A stretch of DNA of 64,000 nucleotides, taken from the NCBI RefSeq assembly GCF_042310355.1, contig NZ_JBHJMR010000002.1:409328-473327 (forward strand), written 5' to 3'. Source of the stretch: Wenzhouxiangella sp042310355 (GTDB lineage: Bacteria > Pseudomonadota > Gammaproteobacteria > Xanthomonadales > Wenzhouxiangellaceae). Of this stretch, positions 1 to 8,953 are shown piece after piece; within the stretch, counting starts at the first letter, position 1; each line of letters starts with the position of its first letter. The notes beneath the pieces were generated by a model. It was not told where the DNA came from, made no database searches, and worked only from the letters and a program-made list of their open reading frames with translations. The position numbers and the translations under genes are program-made.

Positions 1-701
1 GAAAGCACTTCGCGCTTTTGCTTCTGGTCGACCCGGAAGGCCTGCTGGGCGATCGCTTCGACGGTCGAGTTCGGTGGGGCGGTCTCGACGCGCTCGGGAT
101 TCTTGAGGAAGTTGTGCGCCATCTGGGTGATCTCTTTCGAGAACGTGGCGGAAAATAGCAGGGTCTGACGCTGCTTCGGCAGGGCCTTGACGATGCGATC
201 GATAGCAGGGCGGAAGCCCATGTCGAGCATGCGGTCGGCTTCGTCGAGCACCAGGAACTCGATCTTCGACAGATCGACGGTGCCGCGCTGCATGTGATCG
301 ATCAGGCGCCCCGGCGTGGCGACGAGCACGTCGATGCCGCGCTGCAGCTTGGTGATCTGGGGATTGATGTTCACGCCGCCGAAGATTTCCAGCGAACGAA
401 GCTGGACATGGCGGCCGTAGGCGCGCAGGTTTTCATTCACCTGGGCAGCCAGTTCGCGCGTCGGCGCCAGGATCAGCGCACGCGGCTGGCGCTGGTGGCC
501 ACCCCGTTCGCTGAGGCGATGCAACAGCGGCAGGGTAAACGCGGCGGTCTTGCCGGTGCCGGTCTGGGCGCTGGCCATGATGTCGCGGCCTTCGAGAATG
601 ACCGGAATGGCCTTGACCTGGACGGGCGTGGGCTGGGTATAGCCCTGTTCGCCGACAGCACGCAGCAATTCGGCCTTGAGGCCGAGGGAATCGAAATTCA
701 T
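1..701 (-). CDS. rhlE: DEAD-box RNA helicase, RhlE-like (5' part only)
   Basis: ATP-dependent RNA helicase of the RhlE group, which remodels RNA in ribosome assembly and RNA decay. The visible ~233 residues form the first RecA-like domain in order: Q motif (GYTQPTPVQ), Walker A (AQTGTGKT), PTRELAAQV, GGVN, TPGRL, the DEAD box (LDEADRML) and SAT (LFSATFSKEI). The gene runs off the left edge, so the helicase C-terminal domain and tail are not seen. Start chosen at the ATG ending at 701, preceded by an AAGGA ribosome site; the protein then begins MNFDSLGL, as usual for RhlE. Transcribed away from the hydrolase gene to its right. The family call is firm; the exact paralogue (RhlE or another) is less so. 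Confidence 0.9.
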   Translation of the reverse strand, partial: MNFDSLGLKAELLRAVGEQGYTQPTPVQVKAIPVILEGRDIMASAQTGTGKTAAFTLPLLHRLSERGGHQRQPRALILAPTRELAAQVNENLRAYGRHVQLRSLEIFGGVNINPQITKLQRGIDVLVATPGRLIDHMQRGTVDLSKIEFLVLDEADRMLDMGFRPAIDRIVKALPKQRQTLLFSATFSKEITQMAHNFLKNPERVETAPPNSTVEAIAQQAFRVDQKQKREVL

Positions 702-780
702 TGTATTTCCTTGTGTAAACCAAGGCGAAGAAAGGCCCGTCAGTCGGGCGAGCTACAAATCGGGGAGAGGCCTTGGTCTA
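702..780 (-). promoter_or_regulatory. Structured 5' leader of the helicase gene
   Basis: Read on the minus strand, CCAAGGC (776-770) can pair with GCCTTGG (726-720), enclosing a hairpin GCCCG-ACTGA-CGGGC (749-735) followed by CTTTCTTC. The helicase ribosome site and ATG follow within 20 bases. The nested stems could be a cis-acting or attenuator-like leader. The rest of the divergent gap up to 1048 shows no gene and no other clear signal to my reading. Confidence 0.4.
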
Positions 781-1048
781 CATGCTATCCGCGAGAGGGC
801 ATCGGTTCATCCGCTGCAGGTAAGCGCAGCAGCCCAATGCGGGGCGAACAATAGCACAATTGCTCCGCTAAAGGGGGAAAAGACCGGAACTTGAATCGGC
901 CGGTGTTGGGCGCTCCCCGCGGACTGCGGCTTGGCTAGGGGGCGTCCTTGTGCCCGGAAACCTCCAGGGCTTGATTGTGCTGCTCTTGCTGGGCACCCAT
1001 TGCGGATACACTGCTGAAATTCGAGCCGGGGTGCTTGAGGAGGTTCAT

Positions 1049-3019
1049 ATGACGGCACGAACCATTCTTGTACTGATCGGATTCGTAGCGCTGACCAGTG
1101 CGGTGGCACAGGACAAGGTCCCGCGCTTCGAGTCTGCGGACTGTCATTTCGAAACCGAGGAGGCGCTGGAAGGCATCGACTGCGGCGAACTGGTGGTTTG
1201 GGAGAACCGGGAGCGTCACGAGGAAGGCACGCTGAGGCTCGCGGTGGCAATTCTACGAAGTACAGCCGACGAGCCTGAGCCTGATCCGTTGGTTTTTCTC
1301 TCCGGCGGCCCCGGCGGTCGTTCCGTGCATCACACGCCGAGACGGCTCGAGAGTGATTTCTGGAGTCGCCACCGGGAAGACCGCGATCTCGTTTTCTACG
1401 ATCAACGCGGGACCGGTTACTCCCAGCCTGATTTCTGCGAAGAGCTGGATCAGGTTCTCTATACGACGAGGTTTCTCGGGCTTCCGCCCGAAGAAGAACA
1501 GGCCCGCCGCGTTGAGGCCGTGCGGGACTGCCGAGAGGCGATGCTGGCGAAGGGAGTCGATTTCTCCGCCTACAACAGCCAGACCAGCGCCCGTGACCTG
1601 GATGATCTTCGTCGAACGCTGGGCTACCAGCAGTGGAACCTGCTCGGAATCTCCTACGGTACGAGACTGGCGCTGACCGCGATGCGTGAGTCACCTTCAG
1701 GTATCAGAAGCGTGATACTGGACTCCACGTCTCCGCCCAACGCTCGAATATGGGTGGAGAGTCCGGGTATATTCCTCCAATTGATCGAGCGTGTGTTTGC
1801 GCAATGTGCGTCCGACGAGGCTTGCCGCGACGCCTTTCCCGAATTGGAATCAAAGTTCTACGCCTGGCTCGATCGGCTGGAGCAGAATCCAGTCGAACTC
1901 AACATGCAGGACACGAACCGCTTCCCCGAGGGCCGGCTCGTGGTCGATCACTCGGTGGCCATATCGGGCGTTTTCCAGGGACTGTACAACCGGCAGTTTC
2001 CTTCGATTCTGCCACTTCTGGTCCACGAGGGAGGACCGGAAAACGAGCATGTATGGCGGGTTCTGGCCGACCGCTTGGTCCGGCCCCCTGAACAGATCAG
2101 TCGGGGTCTGAACCTGTCGGTGAACTGTTATGAGGTCGCCCCCTTCAATCCCCCGGAGTTGCTTGACGCAGCCCGACGGGAGCACCCGCGAATTGGTGAG
2201 GTCGTCGACGGGAGAAGCCGTCACGCCGAATGTGCAGCCTGGCATGACGAGCGGGCGGATTCCTCGTATTTTGAGCCGGTTCGAAGCGAACTGCCGACGC
2301 TGATTATCGGCGGCGAGTTCGATCCCGTCACGCCCCCCGAGTACGGTCGGCTTGTCGCCGAAACACTCCCCAACAGCACTTTCGTCGAGGCCCCGGCCCA
2401 TGGCCACGGTGTGACACCCCACACAGCCTGCACCCGTGATCTGGTGAGTGCGTTCCTGGAAGATCCCGACCGGGCACTGGATACGAGTTGCGTGTCGGAA
2501 CTCCCGTCGCTTTCCTTCGTGACCAACGTCCATGTGAGCCGAGGTGTCTATCCGGTCGCACGAAGCATTCAGCAGGGTCCGGCCATTCCAGCACTTGCAG
2601 GCGCCGGGCTTATCGGACTTGTCCTTTTATCCGGCATTGTCGGCTGGCCGATCGGCGCAGCGTTCCGCCGATTTCGTGGTGTCAGCACTGTGCAGGAGCC
2701 CGGAATGCAGCGGATTGCGTGGCCGACCGCCGTTCTGGCCGCTTTCCTGGCGATGGGTTTTACCGCGGGACTCCTGTTCGCAATCCGGGATGCCGCCTCG
2801 ATCAACCCGTTTCTACCCGCTTTCGGCGTGTCGGGCGACTTCGGGTGGATCTTTTACCTGCCATGGATGATCGCAGCATTGACCGCGGTGAGTGTCTTCG
2901 CCGCAATCCAATCCTGGAGACAGCATTGGTGTAACAGCAGGCATCGAATCCACTACAGCCTTTTAGTCGGCGCATGCGTGGTGTTCCTGGGCGTCACGGC
3001 ATCGCTGGGTCTGATTTAA
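1049..3019 (+). CDS. Secreted/membrane-anchored alpha/beta hydrolase (TAP-like family)
   Basis: Serine hydrolase of the proline iminopeptidase/TAP-like type, probably clipping short peptides or small esters in the periplasm. 656 residues from the ATG at 1049, which has a GAGGAGG ribosome site and opens a signal peptide (MTARTILVLIGFVALTSAVA). An in-frame start at 950 exists but has no such support. Features: oxyanion strand FLSGGPGGR, nucleophile elbow GISYGTR (Ser202), acid in GGEFDP (Asp425), and the histidine in HGHG (His451 or 453). After about residue 510 come four hydrophobic segments, an unusual C-terminal membrane domain for this family. The 3' end overlaps the convergent tpm gene by 4 bases. 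The substrate cannot be read from the sequence. Confidence 0.82.
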   Translation: MTARTILVLIGFVALTSAVAQDKVPRFESADCHFETEEALEGIDCGELVVWENRERHEEGTLRLAVAILRSTADEPEPDPLVFLSGGPGGRSVHHTPRRLESDFWSRHREDRDLVFYDQRGTGYSQPDFCEELDQVLYTTRFLGLPPEEEQARRVEAVRDCREAMLAKGVDFSAYNSQTSARDLDDLRRTLGYQQWNLLGISYGTRLALTAMRESPSGIRSVILDSTSPPNARIWVESPGIFLQLIERVFAQCASDEACRDAFPELESKFYAWLDRLEQNPVELNMQDTNRFPEGRLVVDHSVAISGVFQGLYNRQFPSILPLLVHEGGPENEHVWRVLADRLVRPPEQISRGLNLSVNCYEVAPFNPPELLDAARREHPRIGEVVDGRSRHAECAAWHDERADSSYFEPVRSELPTLIIGGEFDPVTPPEYGRLVAETLPNSTFVEAPAHGHGVTPHTACTRDLVSAFLEDPDRALDTSCVSELPSLSFVTNVHVSRGVYPVARSIQQGPAIPALAGAGLIGLVLLSGIVGWPIGAAFRRFRGVSTVQEPGMQRIAWPTAVLAAFLAMGFTAGLLFAIRDAASINPFLPAFGVSGDFGWIFYLPWMIAALTAVSVFAAIQSWRQHWCNSRHRIHYSLLVGACVVFLGVTASLGLI

Positions 3020-3663
3020 TGATTCGGGCTGACCAACCACGCACATTCGTGCAGGACGGTCAGCCCGCGTTCGGCAAAGCCAGGGTGCACGGCGAGAACC
3101 TCGCGGCGTTCCAGCAGCTGGAATCGCAATCCGGCGTGGCTATGCAGCTCCTCCTCCGGGACGGCGAACGGTGGACCGCTCATTTGCTCCTGATCGTACT
3201 CGAAGGTCACCAGCAGGCCGCTGGCATCATTGCTCAGCAGTGATCGCAAATGGTCAAGATATCTCTGACGCATTGCTTGGGGCAGCGCGATGAGGGCCGC
3301 CCGGTCGTAAAAGAGTTCGAAGGATTGGTCGGCAACGTAGTCGAAGAAATCACCCTCCACCAGCTCAATGCCACCGGCACGCCGGTACACCAGGTCACCG
3401 GCGGACGCCCGCGTCGGTTGCCGGCCCCATTCGTCAAAGAATGCTTCGACGGCCTGCCTGCTGAGTTCGATGCCGGTTACTGCATGGCCCCGCTCGGCCA
3501 GCCAGCGCATGTCCAGGCTCTTGCCGCACAGCGGCACCAACACGCCTGTGCCGCGGCCTCCGGCTATGTCCTTCCAGTAGTCACTCAACGCCCAGTGAAC
3601 GTCGGATCGGTGAAACCCGATCTCTCCGCGCTGCCAGCGCTCGTGCCAGAATTCGCTTTCCAT
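3016..3663 (-). CDS. tpm: Thiopurine S-methyltransferase
   Basis: S-adenosylmethionine-dependent methyltransferase of the bacterial TPMT family, which methylates thiopurines and, in bacteria, selenium and tellurium oxyanions. 215 residues, close to the usual length. The N-terminus FWHERWQRGEIGFH and the SAM-binding stretch VLVPLCGKSLDM are diagnostic, followed by GIELS, VEGDFFD and DRAALIALP. Start is the ATG at 3663, directly after a run with an AGGAGAC-like ribosome site. It converges on the hydrolase gene; the RND genes upstream share its strand but are separated by 53 bases. Single gene, no sign of damage. Confidence 0.93.
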   Translation of the reverse strand: MESEFWHERWQRGEIGFHRSDVHWALSDYWKDIAGGRGTGVLVPLCGKSLDMRWLAERGHAVTGIELSRQAVEAFFDEWGRQPTRASAGDLVYRRAGGIELVEGDFFDYVADQSFELFYDRAALIALPQAMRQRYLDHLRSLLSNDASGLLVTFEYDQEQMSGPPFAVPEEELHSHAGLRFQLLERREVLAVHPGFAERGLTVLHECAWLVSPNH

Positions 3664-3716
3664 CGATTCTTGTCTCCTCGCAAAAGATAGCCGAGATGAT
3701 CGCGGTCCGGGCTGAA

Positions 3717-6700
3717 CTACTGGTTGGTTGGCGCTTCCGGGCTGCCGACCAGGCGCTGCTTGAGCCAGCGCGCGCCGCGGCTGCCGACCAGGTACAGGCA
3801 GGGAATGACCGCCAGCGTGAGCAGCATGGCGCCGAGCAGACCGCCGATGACGGTCAGGGCCAGCGGCTGCATGATCTCGGCGCCTTCGCCCAGCCCGGCG
3901 GCCAGCGGCACCATGCCGACCACGGTGGTCAAGGTGGTCATCAGGATGGGGCGCAGGCGAATGCCGCCGGCGCTAATGATCGCCGCTTCGATGCTTTCGG
4001 CGCCCCGTTCGCGTTCGCGCTCGATGTACTCGACCAGCAGGATGGCATTGTTGACCACAATGCCGATGAGCAGCACCACGCCGATCATTACCGGGGCCGA
4101 GATGGGCGTTGACGTCAGCCACAGCATGGCGACCACGCCGATCAGCGACAGCGGTGCGGCGGCCAGGATGACCAGGGGATTGGTCAGACGCTCGTACTGC
4201 ACGGCCAGCACCACGAAGACCAGGAACAGCGCCAGGGCGATGACGCTGGTCAGCTCGCGGTTGGTTTCCTGGATGGTTTCCCACTGCCCGCCGTAGATCA
4301 AGCTGTAGCGCTCGGGCAGCTCGAAACCACGCAGCCTATCCTCGACCTCGCGCATGATCGTGCCGACGTCGGAAACCTCGGTGTTGATGTCGCCGACCAC
4401 GCGCTGAACCCGGCCCTGGTTCTCGCGCACGATATGCGAGGGCCCGGTACCCAGGTCGAAGCGGGCGACGTCGCGCAGCAGGATCGGTTCGCCCTCGTCG
4501 TCGCGAAACAGCAGCATGTTGCCCAGCGTGTCCGCCGAGGCGGTCACCTCGCGCGGCAGCTTGACCCGCAGGTCGTACTGAACGCTGCCGTCGATGTACT
4601 CCGTCGGCACCGCGCCGTTGACGGCATCGCGCACGGCCTGACCGACTTCCGAGACGTTCAGGCCCAGGTCGGCGGCCCGTTCGCGATCCACGCGGATGCG
4701 CAGCAGCGGGCTGCGCGATTCGCGCCCGACCTCCACGCCCTCGAGGCCGGGAATGCCCTCGAGTTGATTGGCGATATCGCGCGCAAGGGTCCGAAGTTCC
4801 TCGAGTTCCGGGCCGACCACGGTGATGGCCAGGTCATCGCCGGAGGTGGAAAACTGTAGCCCGCGGATCGACGGCGGCGATGCGCTGATGAAAGCGCCGG
4901 GGATCTCGAGCGCGTCGAGACGTTCCTGGGCCTCGGCGACCCACCGCCCGGCGCTCATGTCGGGCCGTTCGCCGGCCGGGACGAGCTGCACGCGCATGCG
5001 CGAGGTGCCGGGGCGCTCGTTGATGCTGCCGCCGCCGAGGTGCCCCCCGACCAGGTTGAAGCGGGTCTCGACGTGCGGCATCCGCTCGATCACCGCCTCG
5101 ACCTCGCGGGTGACGCGGTCGACCTCGGCCGGCGGCGTGCCGGCGGGCAGGCGGATATAGACCGAGGTGCCGCCGTCGTCGACCTGGGGCAGGAATTCGT
5201 TTCCCAGGCCGCTGGCGATGTGCAGCGCGCCGGCGACGGCGGCGGCCGTGGCGGCCAGCACGAGCCAGCGCCAGCGAAGGATGTGCGCGAGCAGGCTCCG
5301 GTAGCCGCCGCGCAGGCGCTCGACCAGGTGATTGAATCCGCGCTGCAGGCGGCTGCGATCGAAGCCGCTGCGATAGCGCACCTTTGACAGCAGGGCGGCG
5401 AGCATCGGAATCAGGGTCAGCGCTGCCGCCAGGGTGGCCAGTATGGCGAAGGAAATGGTCAGGATCAGGTCGGTGAAGATCAGCGACGCCATGCCCGAGA
5501 CCAGCAGGAAGGGCAGGACCGCGGCCAGGTTGGTCAGCGTGCCGGCGGTAATGGCGCTGCGCACCTCGGCCGCGCCGGCCATGGCAGCCTCGTCGGGGGG
5601 GCGACCGAGTTCCTCGCGATGGCGGTAGATGTTTTCGAGCATCACGATGCCGTTGTCGAGCAACAGCCCCACGCCCAGTGCCAGGCCGCCCAGGCTGATG
5701 ATATTGAGCGTGAGCTCGCCGATGCCCATCAGCGCGAAGGTGGCCATGATGGCAATGGGAATCGACACCCCGACGACCAGGGCCTTTCGCAGGCTGCCCA
5801 GGAACAGGAGCACCAGCAGCATGGCCAGCAGGCCGCCGAGCAGGGCCGCACCGGCCACGCTGGCGATCGCGCCGCGGATGAAGTAGGCGGTATCGCCGAT
5901 CGCCTGGTAGCGGATGTCCTCGGGCAGGAAGCCGCTTCGCTCGAGCCGGGCCATGGCGTCCTGCACCGCCTCGACCACCTCGACAGTGTTGGCTTCCGGC
6001 AGCTTGAACACCGACACCTGCGAGGCGGGCACGCCGTCGAGACGCACGAACAGGCGCTGCTCGGCGTGGCCGTCGCGCACCTCGGCGACTTCCTCGAGCC
6101 GAATTCGCCGGTCGGCCCGTCCGGGCAGGGGGATGAGTACGTTGGCGATGTCCTCGGCCGAAGTGAAGCGGCCGTCGGTCTTGGCCATCACGTCGAAAGA
6201 CTCCGACGTCAGCCAGCCCGAAGCGATGTCGACGTTCTCCGAACCGATCACCTCGATCAGGTCCTGCATGGTCAGCCTGTAGGATCGCAGCCGCTGCTGG
6301 TCGACGATGACCTGCATCTCTCGCACCAGGCCGCCGGCGGTTTCCACGCCCGAGACCCCGGCTATGGCGACCAGCTGCGGGGCGAGCTGATGCTCGACCC
6401 AGTCGGCCACTTCGACCTCCGAGCGGATGGTCGAGCTGAAACCCGCCTGCCAGACCGGATCCTGCGCGGGGTCGAACTTGTACAGGCGCGGCGGCTCGAT
6501 GTCCTCGGGCATTTGCGTCCTGGCCAGCTCCAGGTAGCGCGAGGCATCCTGCAGGGCCAGGTCGAGGTTGGTGCCGTACTCGAAGTGCAGGTTGACGTTG
6601 GTGCGGCCTTCCGAGGCCCGGCTGTCGATCTTGACCAGGTTCTCGGTGGCGGCCAGGTTGCGCTCGAGCACCCGCGTGATCTGTTCTTCCATCACCTCCG

Positions 6701-6890
6701 GCGCCGTGCCCGGGTAGTTGACGGTCACCCGGATCTGCGGCGGCACCACGTTGGGCAGCAGATCGATGGGCAGGCGCTCGACGAAGAACAGGCCGAGCAC
6801 GAACACCACCGATGCCATCGCCAGCGTCCCGACGGGACGGCGGATGGCTGCACTGGTGATGCCGCCCGGCGCCTCGGCGCTTTGTTTCAT
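3717..6890 (-). CDS. RND efflux transporter permease, HAE1/AcrB-like
   Basis: Inner-membrane proton-driven pump of the resistance-nodulation-division superfamily, partner of the adaptor encoded just upstream. 1057 residues with the standard layout: a membrane helix near residue 25, a large periplasmic loop, five helices (about 335-500), a second helix and porter loop, then a final set of helices (about 870-1035). Seen: GLGNEFLPQVDDGG after the sixth helix, LGGLALGVGLLLDNGIVMLENIYRHRE split over helix 4 with its conserved Asp, and the closing GIVVNNAILLVEY region. Its ATG overlaps the adaptor stop as ATGA, so the two are translationally coupled. No outer-membrane TolC-type gene is adjacent. 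Substrate unknown; HAE1 rather than heavy-metal type is inferred from helix 4. Confidence 0.92.
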   Translation of the reverse strand: MKQSAEAPGGITSAAIRRPVGTLAMASVVFVLGLFFVERLPIDLLPNVVPPQIRVTVNYPGTAPEVMEEQITRVLERNLAATENLVKIDSRASEGRTNVNLHFEYGTNLDLALQDASRYLELARTQMPEDIEPPRLYKFDPAQDPVWQAGFSSTIRSEVEVADWVEHQLAPQLVAIAGVSGVETAGGLVREMQVIVDQQRLRSYRLTMQDLIEVIGSENVDIASGWLTSESFDVMAKTDGRFTSAEDIANVLIPLPGRADRRIRLEEVAEVRDGHAEQRLFVRLDGVPASQVSVFKLPEANTVEVVEAVQDAMARLERSGFLPEDIRYQAIGDTAYFIRGAIASVAGAALLGGLLAMLLVLLFLGSLRKALVVGVSIPIAIMATFALMGIGELTLNIISLGGLALGVGLLLDNGIVMLENIYRHREELGRPPDEAAMAGAAEVRSAITAGTLTNLAAVLPFLLVSGMASLIFTDLILTISFAILATLAAALTLIPMLAALLSKVRYRSGFDRSRLQRGFNHLVERLRGGYRSLLAHILRWRWLVLAATAAAVAGALHIASGLGNEFLPQVDDGGTSVYIRLPAGTPPAEVDRVTREVEAVIERMPHVETRFNLVGGHLGGGSINERPGTSRMRVQLVPAGERPDMSAGRWVAEAQERLDALEIPGAFISASPPSIRGLQFSTSGDDLAITVVGPELEELRTLARDIANQLEGIPGLEGVEVGRESRSPLLRIRVDRERAADLGLNVSEVGQAVRDAVNGAVPTEYIDGSVQYDLRVKLPREVTASADTLGNMLLFRDDEGEPILLRDVARFDLGTGPSHIVRENQGRVQRVVGDINTEVSDVGTIMREVEDRLRGFELPERYSLIYGGQWETIQETNRELTSVIALALFLVFVVLAVQYERLTNPLVILAAAPLSLIGVVAMLWLTSTPISAPVMIGVVLLIGIVVNNAILLVEYIERERERGAESIEAAIISAGGIRLRPILMTTLTTVVGMVPLAAGLGEGAEIMQPLALTVIGGLLGAMLLTLAVIPCLYLVGSRGARWLKQRLVGSPEAPTNQ

Positions 6891-8002
6891 GGTTCGTCCC
6901 GGCGCTGCACGATCCGCACGCGCTGGCCGTCGCGCATGTCGATGGGATTGCTCGCCAGCACCGTCTCGCCCGGTTCGATTCCGCCGGCGATTTCGATCCA
7001 GCCGTCCTGGCTCAGGCCGGTAGCGACTTCCCGGTGGACCAGTCGGCCGTCCTCGATGACGTAAACATAGCGTCCGCCGCGTTCGTCGTCGCTGCCGACG
7101 ATCGAGGCGGGCAGGGCCAGCACGTCGCGTTGGCGGTTGACCTCGAACTCGAGCCGAGCCAGGTAGCCGGGCCGAACGCCTCGCTCGGCGGCATCGCCGG
7201 GCAGGGCGACCTCCACGGTCACCAGGCGACTCTGCGGATCGGCGGCCGGAAAGATGCGCTGCAGACGGCCCTCGAAGGTCTCGCCGGGCAGGGCGTCGAG
7301 CCGCACGGGCAGGGTCCGGCCGGGCTCGAGCCGGGCCACGTCGAGCTCCGACAGGCCCGGCTCGATGACCAGTTGTTCGAGTACGGCCAGCTCAAACAGC
7401 GTGTCGCGGGCATCCACGGCTTCGCCGGGTTCGACCAGACGCTGCGTGACGACGGTATCGACCGGCGCGGTGACGCGTCCGAAGTCGACGCGGGTCTGCC
7501 ACAGGTCGCGCTCGCTCTCGGCGATACGCAGTTCGGCGCGGGCTCGCTGGTAGTCGGCCTGGCTGATGCTGTCGCGGTCGAGCAGCTCGCGCAAGCGCTC
7601 GTAATCCAGACGGGCGCGCTCGGCCTGGGCCTCGGCGCGACGCAGCTCGGCGCGCTGCTCGGACATGTCGAGTTCGGCCAGAACCTCGCCGGCCTCGACG
7701 GCATCGCCTTCCTCGACGTGAACGGCCAGCAGGGTGCCTTCGCTTCGGCTGGCCAGGCGAATGGTCTGCCGGGCCTCGACCGGGGCACCGACGCGAACGC
7801 GGCGCGAGAGATCGCGTTTGGTCAGGGTCATGGCGGCAACCGGCGTGCTGTTCTCGGATTCGTCCTGGCCCTGGGCCTGATCATCCCGCCCGCCGCAGCC
7901 GAAAATCAGGGCCGGTATTAGAAGGACTACGACGAACCGAAGATTGAACGGTCGAGGTATGTGGCTTGCGGGCGCTGACGTGGCTTGACTGTAGCAGGGC
8001 AT
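6887..8002 (-). CDS. RND efflux periplasmic adaptor (membrane fusion protein), lipoprotein
   Basis: Periplasmic adaptor linking the RND pump to an outer-membrane channel. Start set at the ATG at 8002: it gives a 371-residue protein with a hydrophobic signal ending in a lipobox (LIFGC), so the mature protein is probably lipid-anchored. The open frame continues upstream, but it would overlap the divergent TonB operon and lose the signal. Seen: a lipoyl/barrel-sandwich half (GTLLAVHVEEGDAVEAGEVL), an alpha hairpin (QAERARLDYERLRELLDRD), the second half (APVDTVVTQRLVEPGEAV), then beta-barrel and membrane-proximal domains (LPASIVG, GIEPGETVLASNP). The stop overlaps the permease start by 4 bases. 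Confidence 0.9.
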   Translation of the reverse strand: MPCYSQATSAPASHIPRPFNLRFVVVLLIPALIFGCGGRDDQAQGQDESENSTPVAAMTLTKRDLSRRVRVGAPVEARQTIRLASRSEGTLLAVHVEEGDAVEAGEVLAELDMSEQRAELRRAEAQAERARLDYERLRELLDRDSISQADYQRARAELRIAESERDLWQTRVDFGRVTAPVDTVVTQRLVEPGEAVDARDTLFELAVLEQLVIEPGLSELDVARLEPGRTLPVRLDALPGETFEGRLQRIFPAADPQSRLVTVEVALPGDAAERGVRPGYLARLEFEVNRQRDVLALPASIVGSDDERGGRYVYVIEDGRLVHREVATGLSQDGWIEIAGGIEPGETVLASNPIDMRDGQRVRIVQRRDEP

Positions 8003-8073
8003 ATGTCCGTTCCGTGGCAGCGGGATGTCGGGACGATAACGAAATGACGGCCCGCAATGCAGGCGAAATCTTG

Positions 8074-8118
8074 CCGTCACATTCGCGTCACCGACCTGAC
8101 ATGAACGCTCGTTATCTT
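8074..8118 (+). promoter_or_regulatory. Candidate PhoB box and promoter of the TonB operon
   Basis: GTCA occurs at 8076 and 8087, and a one-mismatch copy GACA at 8098: three half-sites at an exact 11-base period, the arrangement PhoB recognises. A -10-like TATCTT lies at 8113, 15 bases after the last half-site. The same spacing recurs upstream of the gene at 16585. That a PhoB-type regulator binds here is inferred from the pattern. Confidence 0.6.
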
Positions 8119-8164
8119 TGGCGGCGTCAACCAAAGAGTGGACAACCACCCGACTGGAGCGTTC

Positions 8165-8953
8165 ATGCAAAGGCGATTCTACCCGGCCGGCCTGGTGGCC
8201 GGTTTGCTTCTGTTGCCGATTCTGGCCGTCGGCCAGCCCGAGACCGACAACGACTCTCTCGAAGCACTGGCTGAAGAGCTGGTGCGCATTCGCGGCGAGG
8301 TTGAATCGCTGAATGCCGAGCTCAACCGCAAGCAGGACCGGCACCGCAACGAGATGAGCTCGCTGGCCGCCCAGAAGGGTGAGCTGGAAGCCACGTTGCG
8401 GCGCGAGCAATTGCGCGTGGACCAGCTCGAAGAAGATCTCGAGACCAACCGCGAGCGCGCCGAGCAAGCGGGCATCGCCGGCGAATCGCTGGTGCCCGTT
8501 GCCGAAGAAGCGATCGCCTCCCTGCGGCGACACATCGAAACCTCCCTGCCGTTCAAGCCGCAGGAGCGTATGGATGCGCTGGACGAAATTCAGACACAGC
8601 TCGAAACCGGTGCACTGGCGCCGCCACGGGCCGTCAATCGTCTCTGGGGCTTCTACGAGGACGAGCTACGGCTCACGCGGGAGAACGGGCTCTACAGCCA
8701 GGTCATCCGGCTCGAGGGTGAACAGGTTCTGGCCGACGTAGCGCGGCTCGGGACAGTCGCAATGTACTTCCAGACCCGGGATGGCGAGTACGGCCAGGCC
8801 GAACGCAGTGGTGACGACTGGCGCTTCGTTCGCCTGGACGACCGCGCGGCCGTCCAGCGCATCGACAAGCTGTTCGAGTCGCTCAAGAAGCAGATCCGCA
8901 CCGGCTACTTCGAACTGCCCAACGGCGCCATCCGGCTGGAGTCCGAACAATGA
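8165..8953 (+). CDS. DUF3450 periplasmic protein of a TonB operon
   Basis: First gene of a TonB-type energy-transduction operon. 262 residues from the ATG at 8165, which has a GGAG ribosome site and a signal peptide ending at AVGQ; a start 9 codons upstream is less likely. After the signal, residues about 30-110 are a charged coiled coil (EELVRIRGEVESLNAELNRK), followed by a globular part containing LPFKPQERMD and LWGFYEDELRLT, both typical of DUF3450. Such proteins are always found beside the long ExbB homologue and are thought to contact the periplasmic coiled coil of that protein. The stop overlaps the next start (ATGA). The role in the complex is inferred from context. Confidence 0.85.
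   Translation: MQRRFYPAGLVAGLLLLPILAVGQPETDNDSLEALAEELVRIRGEVESLNAELNRKQDRHRNEMSSLAAQKGELEATLRREQLRVDQLEEDLETNRERAEQAGIAGESLVPVAEEAIASLRRHIETSLPFKPQERMDALDEIQTQLETGALAPPRAVNRLWGFYEDELRLTRENGLYSQVIRLEGEQVLADVARLGTVAMYFQTRDGEYGQAERSGDDWRFVRLDDRAAVQRIDKLFESLKKQIRTGYFELPNGAIRLESEQ

Noticed and set aside
5619..7064. Long plus-strand open frame opposite the RND genes
   Set aside because: It runs antisense to the RND permease and adaptor, has no recognisable domain, and is explained by GC-rich codon bias.
8003..8533. N-terminal extension of the RND adaptor frame
   Set aside because: It would overlap the divergent TonB operon and remove the lipoprotein signal that begins at 8002.
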